A DNA stretch of 64,000 nt from Axinella damicornis (GCA_963931865.1 OZ007514.1:7604646-7668645); one strand, 5' to 3'. Counted from the stretch's first letter, positions 10,697 through 20,470 are shown. Translations and numbers: made by a program. The notes: generated by a model not told the origin, from the letters alone.

Positions 10697-11034
10697 GTGT
10701 GGTGCTGCAATACTTCCTGCTAAACCTCACGCTATGGTGGTTCTTCCATGTCAGCAGTATCTTCTGGAAGCTATCCTTCCCGATGCACGCTCGGAAGCAT
10801 CAGCAGAAGCAGAAATGGATTCACATGACTCTTGTGTTGGCTGGAGTGCTCATCCCATGTATTGGTGTAGCTGCTGCTCTAGCAACTGGTGGCTATACTC
10901 TTAACCGCTTCCCCCCACTCTTCTGTGGAGCTGTAAATCCTGACGTACAGTATTACTCTGTGTGGCTGGTGATTAACATTCTGGTTGCAGTTGCGATTAC
11001 AATGATTGTCCTGATGTTTTGGAAGGTTCATAAG
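10697..11034 (+). CDS. 7TM receptor, exon with three transmembrane helices
   Basis: The acceptor is TTGGCAG|GT and the donor is AAG|GTACAT. Joined in phase to the 5903 exon, it reads VVLQYFLLNLTLWWFFHVSS, a basic loop MHARKHQQKQKW, a second helix IHMTLVLAGVLIPCIGVAAA, a loop with FPPLFCGAV, and a third helix YSVWLVINILVAVAITMIVL ending KVHK. These are TM3, TM4, ECL2 with its Cys, and TM5. The LWW-x9-W pattern in the first helix and the basic second intracellular loop recall Frizzled/Smoothened-type receptors (family knowledge). No rhodopsin DRY motif is present. The exon ends in phase 0. Confidence 0.75.
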
Positions 11035-11189
11035 GTACATACGTACTTTCTATATTAGAGTACTATACATGAATTCACGTGCATGGTCCTGTTTTCTAGA
11101 GCGAAAGAATAAGCTCTCCCTCCTTCTTTCAGTAGCCACTACAGTGTACTGCCCATGGGTTACAGTGCACCATTTGCATGCTGTTTGGG

Positions 11190-11400
11190 AAATGCCATTA
11201 ACCAGCCTCAGTCCCATCCCATTTATTAAAAAAATGTAGAATTTTAATGGCATTTCTGGTTAATGGCATTTCCCCTTGTTTCTTAGGTTTTTTGTGAGGT
11301 GCATGGAATGTGACAGGCCATCAGTAAATCCCCTAGAATTTTTTGGGAAAAATTTTTTGCCTCTAGTTTGTGCACTTTTTTGAGCGCATGAAATGCGCTT
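11190..11400. mobile_element. Diverged copy of the 5.1-kb foldback element
   Basis: It shares GAAATGCCATTAACCAG(C)CTCAGTCCC, GTTTCTTAGG, GAATGTGACAGGCCATCAGTA, GCCTCTAGTTTGTGCAC and GAGCGCATGAAATGCG with 5065-5395 in inverted order. Arms are degraded. It sits in the second receptor intron. Confidence 0.6.
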
Positions 11401-11418
11401 GTTAGTCATGGTATCACT

Positions 11419-11441
11419 TAGCCTCGTTAGGAACGAGGCTA
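11419..11441. mobile_element. 23-bp minimal foldback with 9-bp TSD
   Basis: The whole unit is TAGCCTCGTT-AGG-AACGAGGCTA: two 10-bp inverted termini of the TAGCCTC family with three bases between them. It is flanked by GGTATCACT at 11410-11418 and 11442-11450, a perfect 9-bp TSD. It is probably the remnant of a longer element that lost its interior. Confidence 0.85.
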
Positions 11442-12067
11442 GGTATCACTGTAAGGGTACTCTGAGTCGCAGGAACTTTTGGACTAGTCTAAGAGGAAAT
11501 TTCTCATAATTATGGTCAAAGAATGCATTTGTGTCACTAAATTTACTGTTATCATAACTTTGTAAGTGCTATCCTCTTGAGATGCCCACTTGTACACACT
11601 TCTTATGAAATCTTGTAATTGGGAAACAGCAACCAATTTGCAGAGTGCAGTGTCTTTCATGCATACAACTGCTCCCTTGGTCTTTGCAAAGTATGTCACT
11701 AGTTTAGTCCAACCCACCAAACACCCACTTCAGGGTGGCATAAAATTAATGGCACTAGGTTAATGAATAAACCATTTGGTTTGCAGTTCTAATTCAATTA
11801 TCAACAGGTTGATATATGGGGGATGTGAAGGTTGTTCATGGTGATTGGGATGTGCATGTTTAAAATTGGAGGATAATTACTTAGGAGCTTGATAGAACAG
11901 GATGCAAGTGATAATTCACTGACTCGTTCCTAATCCCATGAGGCGCACTTGGGAGTATAGGGAGGAATTGTTAGGTGCATTCATGTTCAGGAGCAGCGAG
12001 CTTAGAATTGTATGCTGCATGTAAAAGAGTGGGTCTTGTGTTGAAAGTCGCATAATTGTGTTTGATA

Positions 12068-12460
12068 TACAGCTCTGGTGTTTGCTTGAACACACAGTGG
12101 ATGTAGGATGTGTTTGCTTGATTGGACAGTGGATGTAGGGTGTGTGTTTGCTTGATCGCACAGTGGATGTAGGGTGTGCGTTTGCTTGATCGCACAGTGG
12201 ATGTAGGGTGTGTGTCAGCTTGATCGGATAGTGGATGTAGGGTGTGTGTTTGCTTGATTGGACAGTGGATGCAAGGTGTGTTTGCTTGATCGGACAGTGC
12301 ATGGATGTAGAGTGTGTGTTTGCTTGATCGGACAGTGCATGGATGTAGAGTGTGTGTTTGCTTGATCGGACAGTGCATGGATGTAGAGTGTGTGTTAGCT
12401 TGATTGCACAGTGGATGTACATGTATGGTGTGTGTTTGCCAGTGGATGTAGGGTGTGCAT
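12068..12460. repeat. Minisatellite, ~34-42-bp unit, about 11 copies
   Basis: Units read TTTGCTTGATCGGACAGTGG + ATGTAGGGTGTGTG with variants (CGCACAG, GCATGGATGTAGAG). The 188-codon minus-strand frame here is purely a product of the repeat. Confidence 0.85.
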
Positions 12461-13027
12461 GGTCAATGAATGGAAAGTGCATTACATGTATGTATAGTTT
12501 GGTACTCTAGTCAGCATCAGGAAGGCCTTCCTCTGTATAGGTGGTTTCCTGATCCCAGGCTGTGGTACGGGGACCCCAGAGCTTTGCATGCTTAATCTGA
12601 ATGCGAGGAAGGCCAGGCACTGAACAATCGGGAACGACGTCATATTCACTGCAAAGAGGTCATCAAAATTATGATGGCAGCAAGTTCCATAAGCTGCAGC
12701 AGCACATGAATTTTGTGGACATCCCAGTCATGTTGCCGCGCAAGGTAAATCAATCGGTGAAACCTGCGCAGCAGTAGGTAGTGGGTAGATGCCGCTCCAA
12801 GTCACAATTCGCAGCGAATAGGTGAGTGTTGGCAACAATACTGCCTCTCACTCGAACTCCTCACTTTGGGATGGATGAAAAGACATGAAAGTAGAACAGC
12901 TTGGTATAAATCCCTCTTCTCGGTGAGCCACCAGATGAAGGATGGACACGATTCCTCCAGAGAGTAAGAACACGCGGTTTTGGTGTGTGTGTGTGTGTGG
13001 GTGGGTGTGGGTGTGGGTGTTCGAAAC

Positions 13028-13470
13028 GCGCATGCGCAATACAATGCCACTCACACCGCTCATTTTGGGGGGCATCAAAATGGCGTCGTGTGAGAAACCT
13101 TGGAGATCGTCGACGGTCAGAATCGCCGCTGTTGCCAGTATGCAGACATGCCGACGAAAGGACTCTACTGCGGCAAAAGCGGTGTTGTTCTGTGCGTAAA
13201 TGAGCTCAAGAACTCCTTCCGTTTGTGAGCTATGCTTGACTATGAGAAAGAAGATGACGAAATCGGACTTGTTCAGCGACTTGTTTCTCGACTCCTGCGC
13301 ACTCTAAGGTACATTTGTGAGTGCTTTTGTGTGAATGCTAGGCAGTGTCATTCTGTCTGCATGCTTGGTTTGGGCCTTTGTAGCTTCTTTAGCCGTTTTT
13401 CTGCTAGTGCATCAGTATAGTAAATTCGAAATTTCCTTGGCCATCCCTAAATAGAGAACGCTATCGCGTC
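13028..13470 (+). repeat. Family S repeat, most complete + strand copy
   Basis: It begins GCGCATGCGCAATAC, then CAAAATGGCGTCGTGTGAG. From this ATG a 42-codon frame runs to GTTCTGTGCGTAAATGAG. Further along are GACGAAATCGGACTTGTTCA, CTCTAAGGTACATTTGTGAG (5' splice site), TGTCTGCATGCTTGGTTTGG and GGCCATCCCTAAATAGAGAA. A (GT)n run at 12981-13018 precedes it. Orientation matches the host intron. Confidence 0.65.
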
Positions 13471-13616
13471 TCTGATACACTGTGTAGACATAGATGCTGT
13501 AGTGTAGGCACTCACAGATCAGTGGCAGAGGCATCTGTCATCGGTTCCGTGATACTTCACTTCCAGTATGCGCGCACGGCCGGCCGCAGATATTATGACC
13601 CATTATTTCCCACAAA

Positions 13617-14009
13617 TACCGTATCAAGCGCCCACCACGTATCAAGCGCCCACCCCCCTCTTCACGCGAAAGTTACTGCACAGGTTCCAAAAGCAGTATA
13701 GTAAGGGCACACCCATCACAAAAGTTTTGAGCAGCATTTTCTTAACCTCTGGGCGAGGTTGTGCATTCAAAAAGGCCGACTTACAATCAACTACGGCGAT
13801 TTTAAAGACGCGCGCGATCAATTTCTATGCGTCAAAAATGGGCTTAGATATTCATACCCAGTCATTGATATTCACAGCTTACCGCAGCGCTTGTTCTTTA
13901 TACAGTGCTGAATGGGTGGGCAGATACTACATGCCTAAGTAGTCTGAGTATGCATCAGCGGCGTTCTATTGTCTCCAAACCCTGGGTGCTTAATATGTAC
14001 TCTACGGTA
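13617..14009. mobile_element. ~393-bp MITE with TACCGTA termini (copy 1)
   Basis: Left end TACCGTATCAAGCGCCCACC and right end AACCCTGGGTGCTTAAT...TACGGTA are inverted. The interior (GCGAAAGTTACTGCACAG, CTTAACCTCTGGG, TACTACATGCCTA) is shared with 15343-15783. A TA TSD is possible because both ends carry TA. Non-coding. Confidence 0.65.
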
Positions 14010-14010
14010 C

Positions 14011-14340
14011 CAGGAGCGCATGAGCCGCCGAAGGCGGCAAAGGAGCATTGAACTCCCAATGCCAGCCCTAGGACATGCTGTATTACCTCACACCTCCAAA
14101 ATTAAACCTTGTACCGCTACCTACGCTACCTACGCAGTTGTAAGGATTTGTGTGAAACCCAGCTAAGTAGGTGTGAAATACAAATTGGCCTTTGTGCAGC
14201 CATAGTTGTACTAGAGCTAGCTGACTTGCGTACCGCAAAGGTCTTCCATATACGGTATAAACCAAAAGGTGTGAGGTAATACAACTTGTCTTTACAAGTT
14301 CAACGCTCCTTCACCGCCTTCGGCAGCTCATGCGCTCCTG
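14011..14340. mobile_element. 330-bp inverted-repeat element, CARGAGC family, 7-bp TSD
   Basis: Termini are CAGGAGCGCATGAGCCGCCG and CGGCAGCTCATGCGCTCCTG. The inverted arms continue inward with GGAGC...ATTGAAC / GTTCAACGCTCC and TGTATTACCTCACACCT / AGGTGTGAGGTAATACA. The 7-bp TSD ACGGTAC is perfect (14004-14010 and 14341-14347). The left TSD lies in the right terminus of the MITE at 13617-14009. Confidence 0.8.
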
Positions 14341-14347
14341 ACGGTAC

Positions 14348-14725
14348 TGAAACTCACCTTGGTGGTGGAGATACAAGCGCTTTTGTCAGGCCGCCATTGT
14401 TGACAGTACAGCTGTCACAAGAGCCCCACGAAGATTCTGACCACACAGCCAATGACTCTTACAAGCCAAAACTCACTGTGATTGTCAATTGTTGGACTTC
14501 ACATGGCAGGAGAACTTTGATGTCATCAAAGTTCTCCTGTCATCAAAGTTCTCCTGTCGTGTGAAGTCCAACAATTGACAGTCATTACGTACACCGCGGC
14601 GACATGTCTCTCAACCAATACGTCAAAACTCACCGTGCTGATGAAGTTGTGAGTGTTGTAATAACTTCTCTTCCTTTTTGCTGACTTGATCAACTGAGCA
14701 TAGTCCTCACGTGACGTGCATTAAT
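14348..14725 (-). repeat. Family V repeat, diverged, interrupted by a small foldback
   Basis: On the minus strand it shows CACCACCAAGGTGAGTTTCAG (14350s) and TGTGTGGTCAGAATCTTCGTG from the two modules, then TTACAACACTCACAACTTCAT and AGCACGGTGAGTTTTGACG near 14625-14660. Between them, 14484-14580 is a hairpin whose arms read TCAATTGTTGGACTTCACAT / GTGTGAAGTCCAACAATTGA, with GGAGAACTTTGATG repeated three times. Both splice-donor motifs survive. Confidence 0.6.
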
Positions 14726-15342
14726 ATGAGCTGCAATTCCTAGTTTGTGCGACCAGGAGTGCATTTGCCCCTCGATGTTGTAATTTTATTGTTAGCACAC
14801 TAGTGCTATTATGAACTTTTTCCCAGTCCATGTTGTTGCTAGCTGCTGTGTGACCCTTAGCCATGTCACCAGTCGTGTAGAATCTTAGATCAAGCCATTT
14901 GTGAGCAACAGCAGTGCTGCCTACCATCACGGTATGACCTGAACACATTAATTTTACTTGCTGTTGCTAATAGAACTACGCACTAACAAGACAAGGTTCT
15001 CAAATCTTGGCGCATATCACTGCACGGTCAATTGCAGCTGAATGTATGCCCATGTGCAGCTTGCCAGCGCCAGTGCCAGCAGGAGTGGCTTGTGATAGAT
15101 ACCCTGCATGTGTGTCTGTATGTGTGCAAGGAGTATTCAAAAACGATCCAAAGGGCTAATTCGCTAAGGCATTTTCATATGTCATACTCAATGCAAAACA
15201 ATGAACACGGTCATACTGGGGCATTTCTGTACCAGTCCTGATACAAGTCAAGGCAGTTCTTTTTGCCACATTTCAACTACTTCCTATTATCGGTTTCCTG
15301 GCTCCACCCATTTCAATATCGCATGTGATAGTTAGTATGTGA

Positions 15343-15783
15343 TACCGTAGAGTGTACATATCAAGCGCCCACCACGTATCAAGCGCCCACCCCCTCTTCA
15401 CGCGAAAGTTACTGCACAGTGTCCCAAAGCAGTGTAGTAAGGGCCCACCCATCACAGCAGCATTTCTTAACCTCTGGGTGAGGTTGTGCATTCAAAAAGG
15501 CGGCTTTTCAGTGAAGTATGAACTATGGCGTGCTTTCTCTGTCGAGCATTAAATTTTCTTCTCAAGGACTTCGCAAAGACGCGCAATCAAGTTCCTTGCG
15601 TGAAAAATATATATCCAGTCATTGATACTCACAGCTTTACTGCAGCACTTGTTGTTTCTGAATGGGTGGGGCGGATACTACATGCCTAGGTAGTCTGAGT
15701 AAGCATCTAGTGCCCACCCCCCTGCCCTGTTCAGCTGCGTTATAATGTCCCCAAACCCTGGGCGCGTACTCTACTCTACGGTA
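15343..15783. mobile_element. ~441-bp MITE with TACCGTAGAG termini (copy 2)
   Basis: Left terminus TACCGTAGAGTGTACATATC + AAGCGCCCACC; right terminus GGGCGCGTACTCTACTC + TACGGTA. It is in the same orientation as copy 1 and shares most of its interior, with a different insertion around 15500-15560. Confidence 0.65.
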
Positions 15784-15915
15784 GTGTCCGACTGACATTG
15801 TACCATTGCTGTTCACAAGTTAGCCATCGTACTCAACAATGTGTGGGTATGTGTCCTCCAGAGAGACATTTTTGTGGTGAAACTGGAGTGTCTGTGGGGG
15901 GTCTGGTTGTTGCCT

Positions 15916-15987
15916 GGAGATGTGGCCTAGTGGTTAAGGCACTCGTGGCTCATGCGAGTGACCCAGGTTCGATTCCTGGCGACTCCA
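15916..15987 (+). other. tRNA-like sequence, probably a tRNA-derived SINE head or pseudo-tRNA
   Basis: A full cloverleaf can be drawn. The acceptor GGAGATG pairs with CGACTCC (one A-A mismatch, one T-G), the D stem is GCCT/AGGC, the anticodon stem is CTCGT/GCGAG (one wobble), and the T arm CCAGG-TTCGATT-CCTGG is perfect. The pol III A box TGGCCTAGTGG and B box GGTTCGATTCC fit consensus, and TTTTT follows at 15990. The anticodon loop GGCTCAT would give CTC (Glu) but lacks the near-universal U33, so decoding function is doubtful. It lies inside the receptor intron, on the same strand. Confidence 0.55.
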
Positions 15988-16498
15988 GATTTTTCACCTC
16001 CTTTCTTTCCTAAGCCTGTGTAAAGCAAACAACTGGAGTCATTTTAAGCTGCTTTCAATAGCAAGTCCAGTTCATTGTGCATGTGAGTGTTTACACATAC
16101 TAAGTTTCTTATATTTGTACCGCTGCATGGTTAAGGTGGCCATCTTGGAACGACCAAAGGATTAGTGTATTTTCATGAAAGTGTTAGTTGACGAAGTGAG
16201 TTGTCATGGTGATCCATATAAACAGGAAGTAAGAACAGCCAACAACTTCTACAGAGCAATCAGTAAATCCAAACTTGCGTGTTGTTATGAACATCGAAGC
16301 AAACTTCAAACCATAGAACAATTCCTTCTCTCTGCATACCTGATAAAATTATTTGCATGCAAATCTGAACCTTGCCTTAACTCATGCACTTGACATTTCA
16401 CAAATCGACTTCTATACATTGACTACTCTAGTGGAAGTTGAGTACAGCATTGCAACAAGGTTATAAAATTAATTTCTTCTTGTTTTTCGATTCCACAG

Positions 16499-16978
16499 CA
16501 ACAAGGCATATTTCGTGTAAAAGTGATCGACAGCAAGCTTTTATTTGCTCTCAGTACAGCCGAAAAGAAGTTACTGTTTGTCTTTTTATACTACACCATA
16601 TTTACCAGCATTATTCTGGCCTACTTTGGGGTATCAAATGGAGATCAACCCAACTTCATTCGGACCACAACTTTATATTTCTCTTGTGAAGCAGGTGGCC
16701 ATGACCCAGAGAATCCATGTCCAAGGAGTTATGAACAATACACGTATCCTGGACTGGCAGCTACGTCCTACATGCTGATGGGATTCATCCCTGCAGTGAA
16801 TCTCCTCTTTGTAGTAAACTTCCAGAAATTGCAACAGACTCTTTCTGTGTTCCGTAAACAACACTTGGTTAGAAGGCCAACTCACTCTGACCATCCAGAT
16901 GGCAGTCGTGTAACAGGTTCCAGTGCAAACCACAGTGGGAATGGTACAGCAGAAACTCGCTCTCCGTCACATACTTGA
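16499..16978 (+). CDS. 7TM receptor, last exon with TM6, TM7 and C-terminal tail
   Basis: The exon follows acceptor TTCCACAG in phase 0, continuing KVHK into QQGIFRVKVIDSKLLFALST. Helix six is KKLLFVFLYYTIFTSIILAY. The third extracellular loop has two cysteines (YFSCEAGG and NPCPRSY), and helix seven is AATSYMLMGFIPAVNLLFVV. A Cys pair in ECL3 recalls Frizzled-type receptors, but the KTxxxW motif used by Frizzled to bind Dishevelled is absent after TM7 (NFQKLQQTLSVF instead). The tail is ~45 residues, Ser/His/Gly-rich, stop at 16976-16978. Joined with the two upstream exons it gives ~316 residues of one continuous frame. Class F-like or a sponge-specific 7TM family is the best reading. Confidence 0.75.
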   Translation, partial: QQGIFRVKVIDSKLLFALSTAEKKLLFVFLYYTIFTSIILAYFGVSNGDQPNFIRTTTLYFSCEAGGHDPENPCPRSYEQYTYPGLAATSYMLMGFIPAVNLLFVVNFQKLQQTLSVFRKQHLVRRPTHSDHPDGSRVTGSSANHSGNGTAETRSPSHT

Positions 16979-17134
16979 GTATAATGCTAGGTATAGCTAG
17001 TTCTCTTCTAGCTGCTGTTTCAGGTAGCTGTTTTCCAGGCTTTTTAACTGAATTTTTATTCACTAATAATTGGTTAACCAATTAATCTTTCATCATCAAT
17101 ACATTTTTTAACTGTGTGTTTGTGTGCGTATGTG

Positions 17135-17325
17135 TGTGTGTGCAGAGGAAGGAGTGCAAGCTTACAGAGGTTCGTATTCGTCCGTTACCTCTTCCGGTAG
17201 TATTCGTTATGAACTCGGAGTTATGCGGTTTCCGTGTAATGAAATAGCCATGTCAGACAGCTTCGAGAAGCAGATTTTGGCACCGACTGTTCCACTTATC
17301 CTTCGAGATATGTCTATCTCTAGAT
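17135..17325 (+). repeat. Dispersed repeat R, copy 1
   Basis: GGAGTGCAAGCTTACAGAGG, TTCGTATTCGTCCGTTACCT, CTTCCGGTAGTATTCGTTAT and GAACTCGGAGTTATGCGGTT recur in inverted orientation at 35123-35345. A 60-codon frame is open in both copies over this block (GSYSSVTSSGSIRYELGVMR), but there is no start or recognised domain. It lies 150 bp past the receptor stop codon. Confidence 0.6.
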
Positions 17326-17399
17326 CTGCACTGTGTAAAAGCTGCAGTATAAGCCAGCTTGTACTACAGTGATGACGCACTTGAAAGGTGCCGACCAGA

Positions 17400-17435
17400 G
17401 TTTATTGGGGCGAGCGTGAGCGAGCCCCACATAGA
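17400..17435. repeat. Short GC foldback GGGGCGAGC...GCTCGCTC type
   Basis: GGGGCGAGCGTGAGCGAGCC + CCACATAGACGAGTTT is repeated in inverted orientation at 43974-44010, and a degenerate copy is at 48292-48312. It is a short palindrome with shared flank. Confidence 0.5.
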
Positions 17436-17754
17436 CGAGTTTGCTGTTATATTTATATATATATTTCGTACGTCGTGCCGTAAATCACTTCCTGCTCGTA
17501 TTTTGCGTGTGATTGCATCATGCGTTAATTCAAACCACAAACACATTGAACGATGTCTGGCTGAGACACGAACTATGAACGGTCTACCTCAACATGCAAG
17601 GATGGAGACTATATATAGTGCGCGGTAAGGGGCTAAAGCATTTCATGAATACGGGAAGAGTGCTTCAAGCGATCTCTTGTCCTGCATGCAGAGCACATCA
17701 TGGTGTGCAGCCTGCACAGCACTAGCTAGCTATAAACCATCACGGTGTGATTTT

Positions 17755-19360
17755 TATTTATTTATTTATTTTTCTATAATATTTTGTTGTACATAATAGA
17801 AACTACATACAACAGGAAGCATAAATAGCTAAGAGCTAGTTGAATATGCAACCAACATAAACAGGACATACAAATTAGATGATATTGTACACAGCATGTT
17901 TAAAAGTACTCAGTGAATTACAAGATACAACACCATAAGGCAAACTATTCCATAACTTAATAGTATCAGGAAAGTAAGAGTAAAGATATTGGGATGTATG
18001 ACCATTAAGGTTACAAAATGACAATTCATGCACATAACGGGTAGAATAAGGGTAATGAACCACACGAGATGTCAAAGGGGCCTCCGGGAAGACTTAGGTT
18101 GTTGACAATTTTGTACAGCAATGACAGCTTTAGGGTTTTCCTCCTAGATTCCAGGCTGGGCAGGTTCAGAGAGCTGAGCATCTCTGTGTATTCTCTGTCC
18201 CATGTTTTGAGACACACTCGACTGGCAAACCTTTGCACACTCTCTAGAAGATCACGGTCCTTAGCTGTGAATGGGTCCCAGATAGGGCAGGCGTACTCCA
18301 GGTGAGGTCGAATTAGAGATACATAGAGTTTTTTAAGTGTACTCGTATCTGCATAATGGTAGAATTGCCGAAACAATAGACCCACGAGTCTCCTAGCCTT
18401 GGAAGCGATAGTCTGAATGTGTTGGGTCCAGGAAAGATCGGAGGCTATACTTATTCCAAGGTACCTGATACAATCAACAGTCTCAATAGGTGTTCCATTT
18501 AGAACGAGTGGGCTAAGCACACTTTTTTGACCTTCTGCGAGAAAGTAGCATAGCCTTGCATTTTGCTGGATTGAATTTGAGTAGCTTGGTGGAACTCCAA
18601 GCAGCCAAGGTATCAACATCATGCTGTAATGCAGTATGGTCGTCCTGAGTATGGATAGCTCGATACAGGAGGATGTCATCAGCGAATACTACCAGTTTGG
18701 ATCCATTAGAAGTACCTGCATCACAGATGTCATTGATATACACAAGGAACAAAAGGGGCCCCAGGATGGAACCTTGGGGCACTCCTGACAATACTGGTAA
18801 TGGCTGTGAAGACACCCCATTTAGCACCACGGTCTGCTTTCTATAAGTAAGGTAGCTTTTTATCCAGTTCAGAAGATAGGGACTTAGACCCGTTGATTCC
18901 AGTTTGGCAATTAGTTGTCGATGTGATACCGAGTCAAAAGCCTTGGTGAGGTCGAAAAAGACGGCCCCCACTTCCTTGCCTTCTTCCAGAAGAGTAAACC
19001 ATTCTTGGGTTGCAGAGAGAATTGCACTAGTTGTCGATTTTCCGGGTAAAAATCCCCACTGATTCTGCATTGGAGGATAATTACATTCCAAGTGTGCAGC
19101 AACTCTGTCATATATGATCTTTTCCAGCGCTTTGCTTATGATGGATAACAGTGATATCGGTCTGTAATTGGATAATTCATCGCTATTTGGTCCCTTGGGA
19201 ATTGGTACAATGTTTGATGATTTCCATGCTAGAGGTAGTTCTCCAGTTTGTATAGACTGATTGAAGAGCCTGGTAAGAACTGGGGTAGTACTACTAGCAG
19301 TTTCTTTAATCATCCTAGCAGAAATTCCATCTGGACCAGAAGCCTTCTTACTGTCCAAGT
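17755..19360 (-). pseudogene. Non-LTR retrotransposon, reverse-transcriptase 3' part (LINE 1 of 4)
   Basis: The main frame (19358 down to 18513) contains DSKKASGPDGISARMIK, LSNYRPISLLSIISKALEKI, QNQWGFLPGKSTTSA, AVFFDLTKAFDSVSHRQL, SGVPQGSILGPLLFLVYIND and the catalytic VVFADDILLYR. After a frameshift near 18540 it continues as RYLGISIASDLSWTQHI and IRPHLEYACPIWDP. A second shift near 18080 leads to the end block DTIKLWNSLPYGVVSCN + STFKHAVYNII. This order is RT plus thumb of CR1/Jockey-like LINEs. The 5' end (endonuclease and ORF1) is truncated at ~19360. The 3' tail on the coding strand is an (AAAT)n run (complement at 17752-17772). The catalytic motif is intact, but the two frameshifts make it dead. 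Confidence 0.85.
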
Positions 19361-19367
19361 TTACACC

Positions 19368-19830
19368 TAAACCGAGTGGTTTTATCGAGCGCTAATGCAA
19401 AACCTATCACGCGCTAAAGCAAAACCAAGTGGTACATGGTTTTATCACGCGCTAAATCGAAACTAAGTGGCTCATCACGCGCTAAATCAAACCTTAATTG
19501 ATGAATTTTAATGACTTGTAGAGGCCCAAGGTGGCCCATCAGTCAGTAGCTACATACAGAAAATGACAGACAAGTATAAGGACTAAATGACAAAAATGAA
19601 GGATTTATATGCCGGTAAAACACATTCTGAACGAAAAGTAATGACAAGCTCGAGCTAACTAAGTGGTTTATCGCGCGCCAAATCAAAACTTAGTGGTTTT
19701 ATCGCGTGCTAAAACAAAACCGATTGTGGCTTTATCGCGCGCTGAAAGAGTATGGTTTTATCGCGCGCAGAAGTGGTTCTATCGCGCACTAAGCCTCAAT
19801 ACTAGTGTATCGCACGCTTGTCATGTTCAT
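19368..19830. repeat. Cluster of TATCGCGCGCTAAA motifs
   Basis: About ten copies of GGTTTTATCGCGCGCTAAA or close variants, often followed by CAAAACC or AAGTGG, lie in two groups (19368-19500 and 19660-19825) separated by 160 bp with no motif. The first starts at the truncated end of the LINE. Unit spacing is 25-45 bp and irregular, unlike a simple satellite. Confidence 0.7.
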
Positions 19831-20089
19831 TTTTTTTAAAAATCCTTTGGGTTTTTTGATCGGATTTCATTAAGCTCTGGATGTAGCAATAGTACGTCAA
19901 CAGCCGAACTATTTTTCACTATTGGTCAATGGCTTCCTTTTCTTTCCAGTATAATAGCTACTGTTCTCTTAGTTGGTGGTTGTTGGGGTCTTTGCTATAT
20001 TGATCTAACCATCCTTTTGTGTTTGTACAAGCACTATCCATAAAACCATATGTTCACGGGGCATGAACTGAGGTGGGTGCTCTTTTGTG

Positions 20090-20470
20090 GCAAGTTTTGG
20101 GGGAAATATGTCATAGACTCAGTAGAGTCTATAGCTATGTAGGGTTAGAGCAGACACGTAATATATTATGCTAATACAAAATAATCTTTTGAAATCCCCC
20201 AAAAAGGACAGCATGATTATATATAAGCCTTTATGACAACTTACTCTTCATCTTCATTTTTTTTCCTGGCCAAGAACACTCCCAATGTCGTGAAAAACCG
20301 CCGCCAAAGTAGAAAGTCACCAAACCGGGTTTAGCCACCTCTTCTTCTTAATTCTTCAGACGGGCTGGGCTAGTTCAATTTGGCTGACCAGCACGTACTC
20401 CCTCACAACGGTGTCTTCACAAAACAGCAGCATTTTACACTGAGCAGTGGATGACCCTATCACTTTTAGA
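20090..20470. repeat. Dispersed repeat shared with 59200-59575
   Basis: Same-orientation blocks include TATAAGCCT, TTCATCTTC, GTGAAAAACCGCCGCCAAAG (cf. GCGAAAAACCGTCGCGAAAG), CTTCTTC...TTCAGACGGGCT, and GCTGAGCAGTG-like AAACAGCAG...GAGCAGTG. At 59 kb this block is followed by the repeat found at base 1, which is not the case here. Non-coding. Confidence 0.55.

Larger units (their letters stand above)
11035..16498 (+). other. 5.46-kb intron of the 7TM gene, dense in nested elements
   Basis: The intron lies between GTACAT at 11035 and TTCCACAG at 16491-16498. It holds a 23-bp foldback (11419), a minisatellite (12068-12460), a family S copy (13028), two related MITEs (13617 and 15343), a 330-bp inverted-repeat element (14011), a family V copy (14341) and a tRNA-like sequence (15916). 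Confidence 0.6.

Noticed and set aside
11916..12482. 188-codon minus-strand frame
   Set aside because: It is a translation of the ~36-bp minisatellite (repeated TLHPCTVRSSK-type peptides).
13617..15783. LTR retrotransposon with two ~400-bp LTRs
   Set aside because: Each copy has its own inverted termini, and the 1.3 kb between them contains other MITEs and no gag/pol sequence.
15916..15987. Functional tRNA-Glu (CTC)
   Set aside because: The anticodon loop lacks U33 and the acceptor has an A-A mismatch; it is kept only as tRNA-like.
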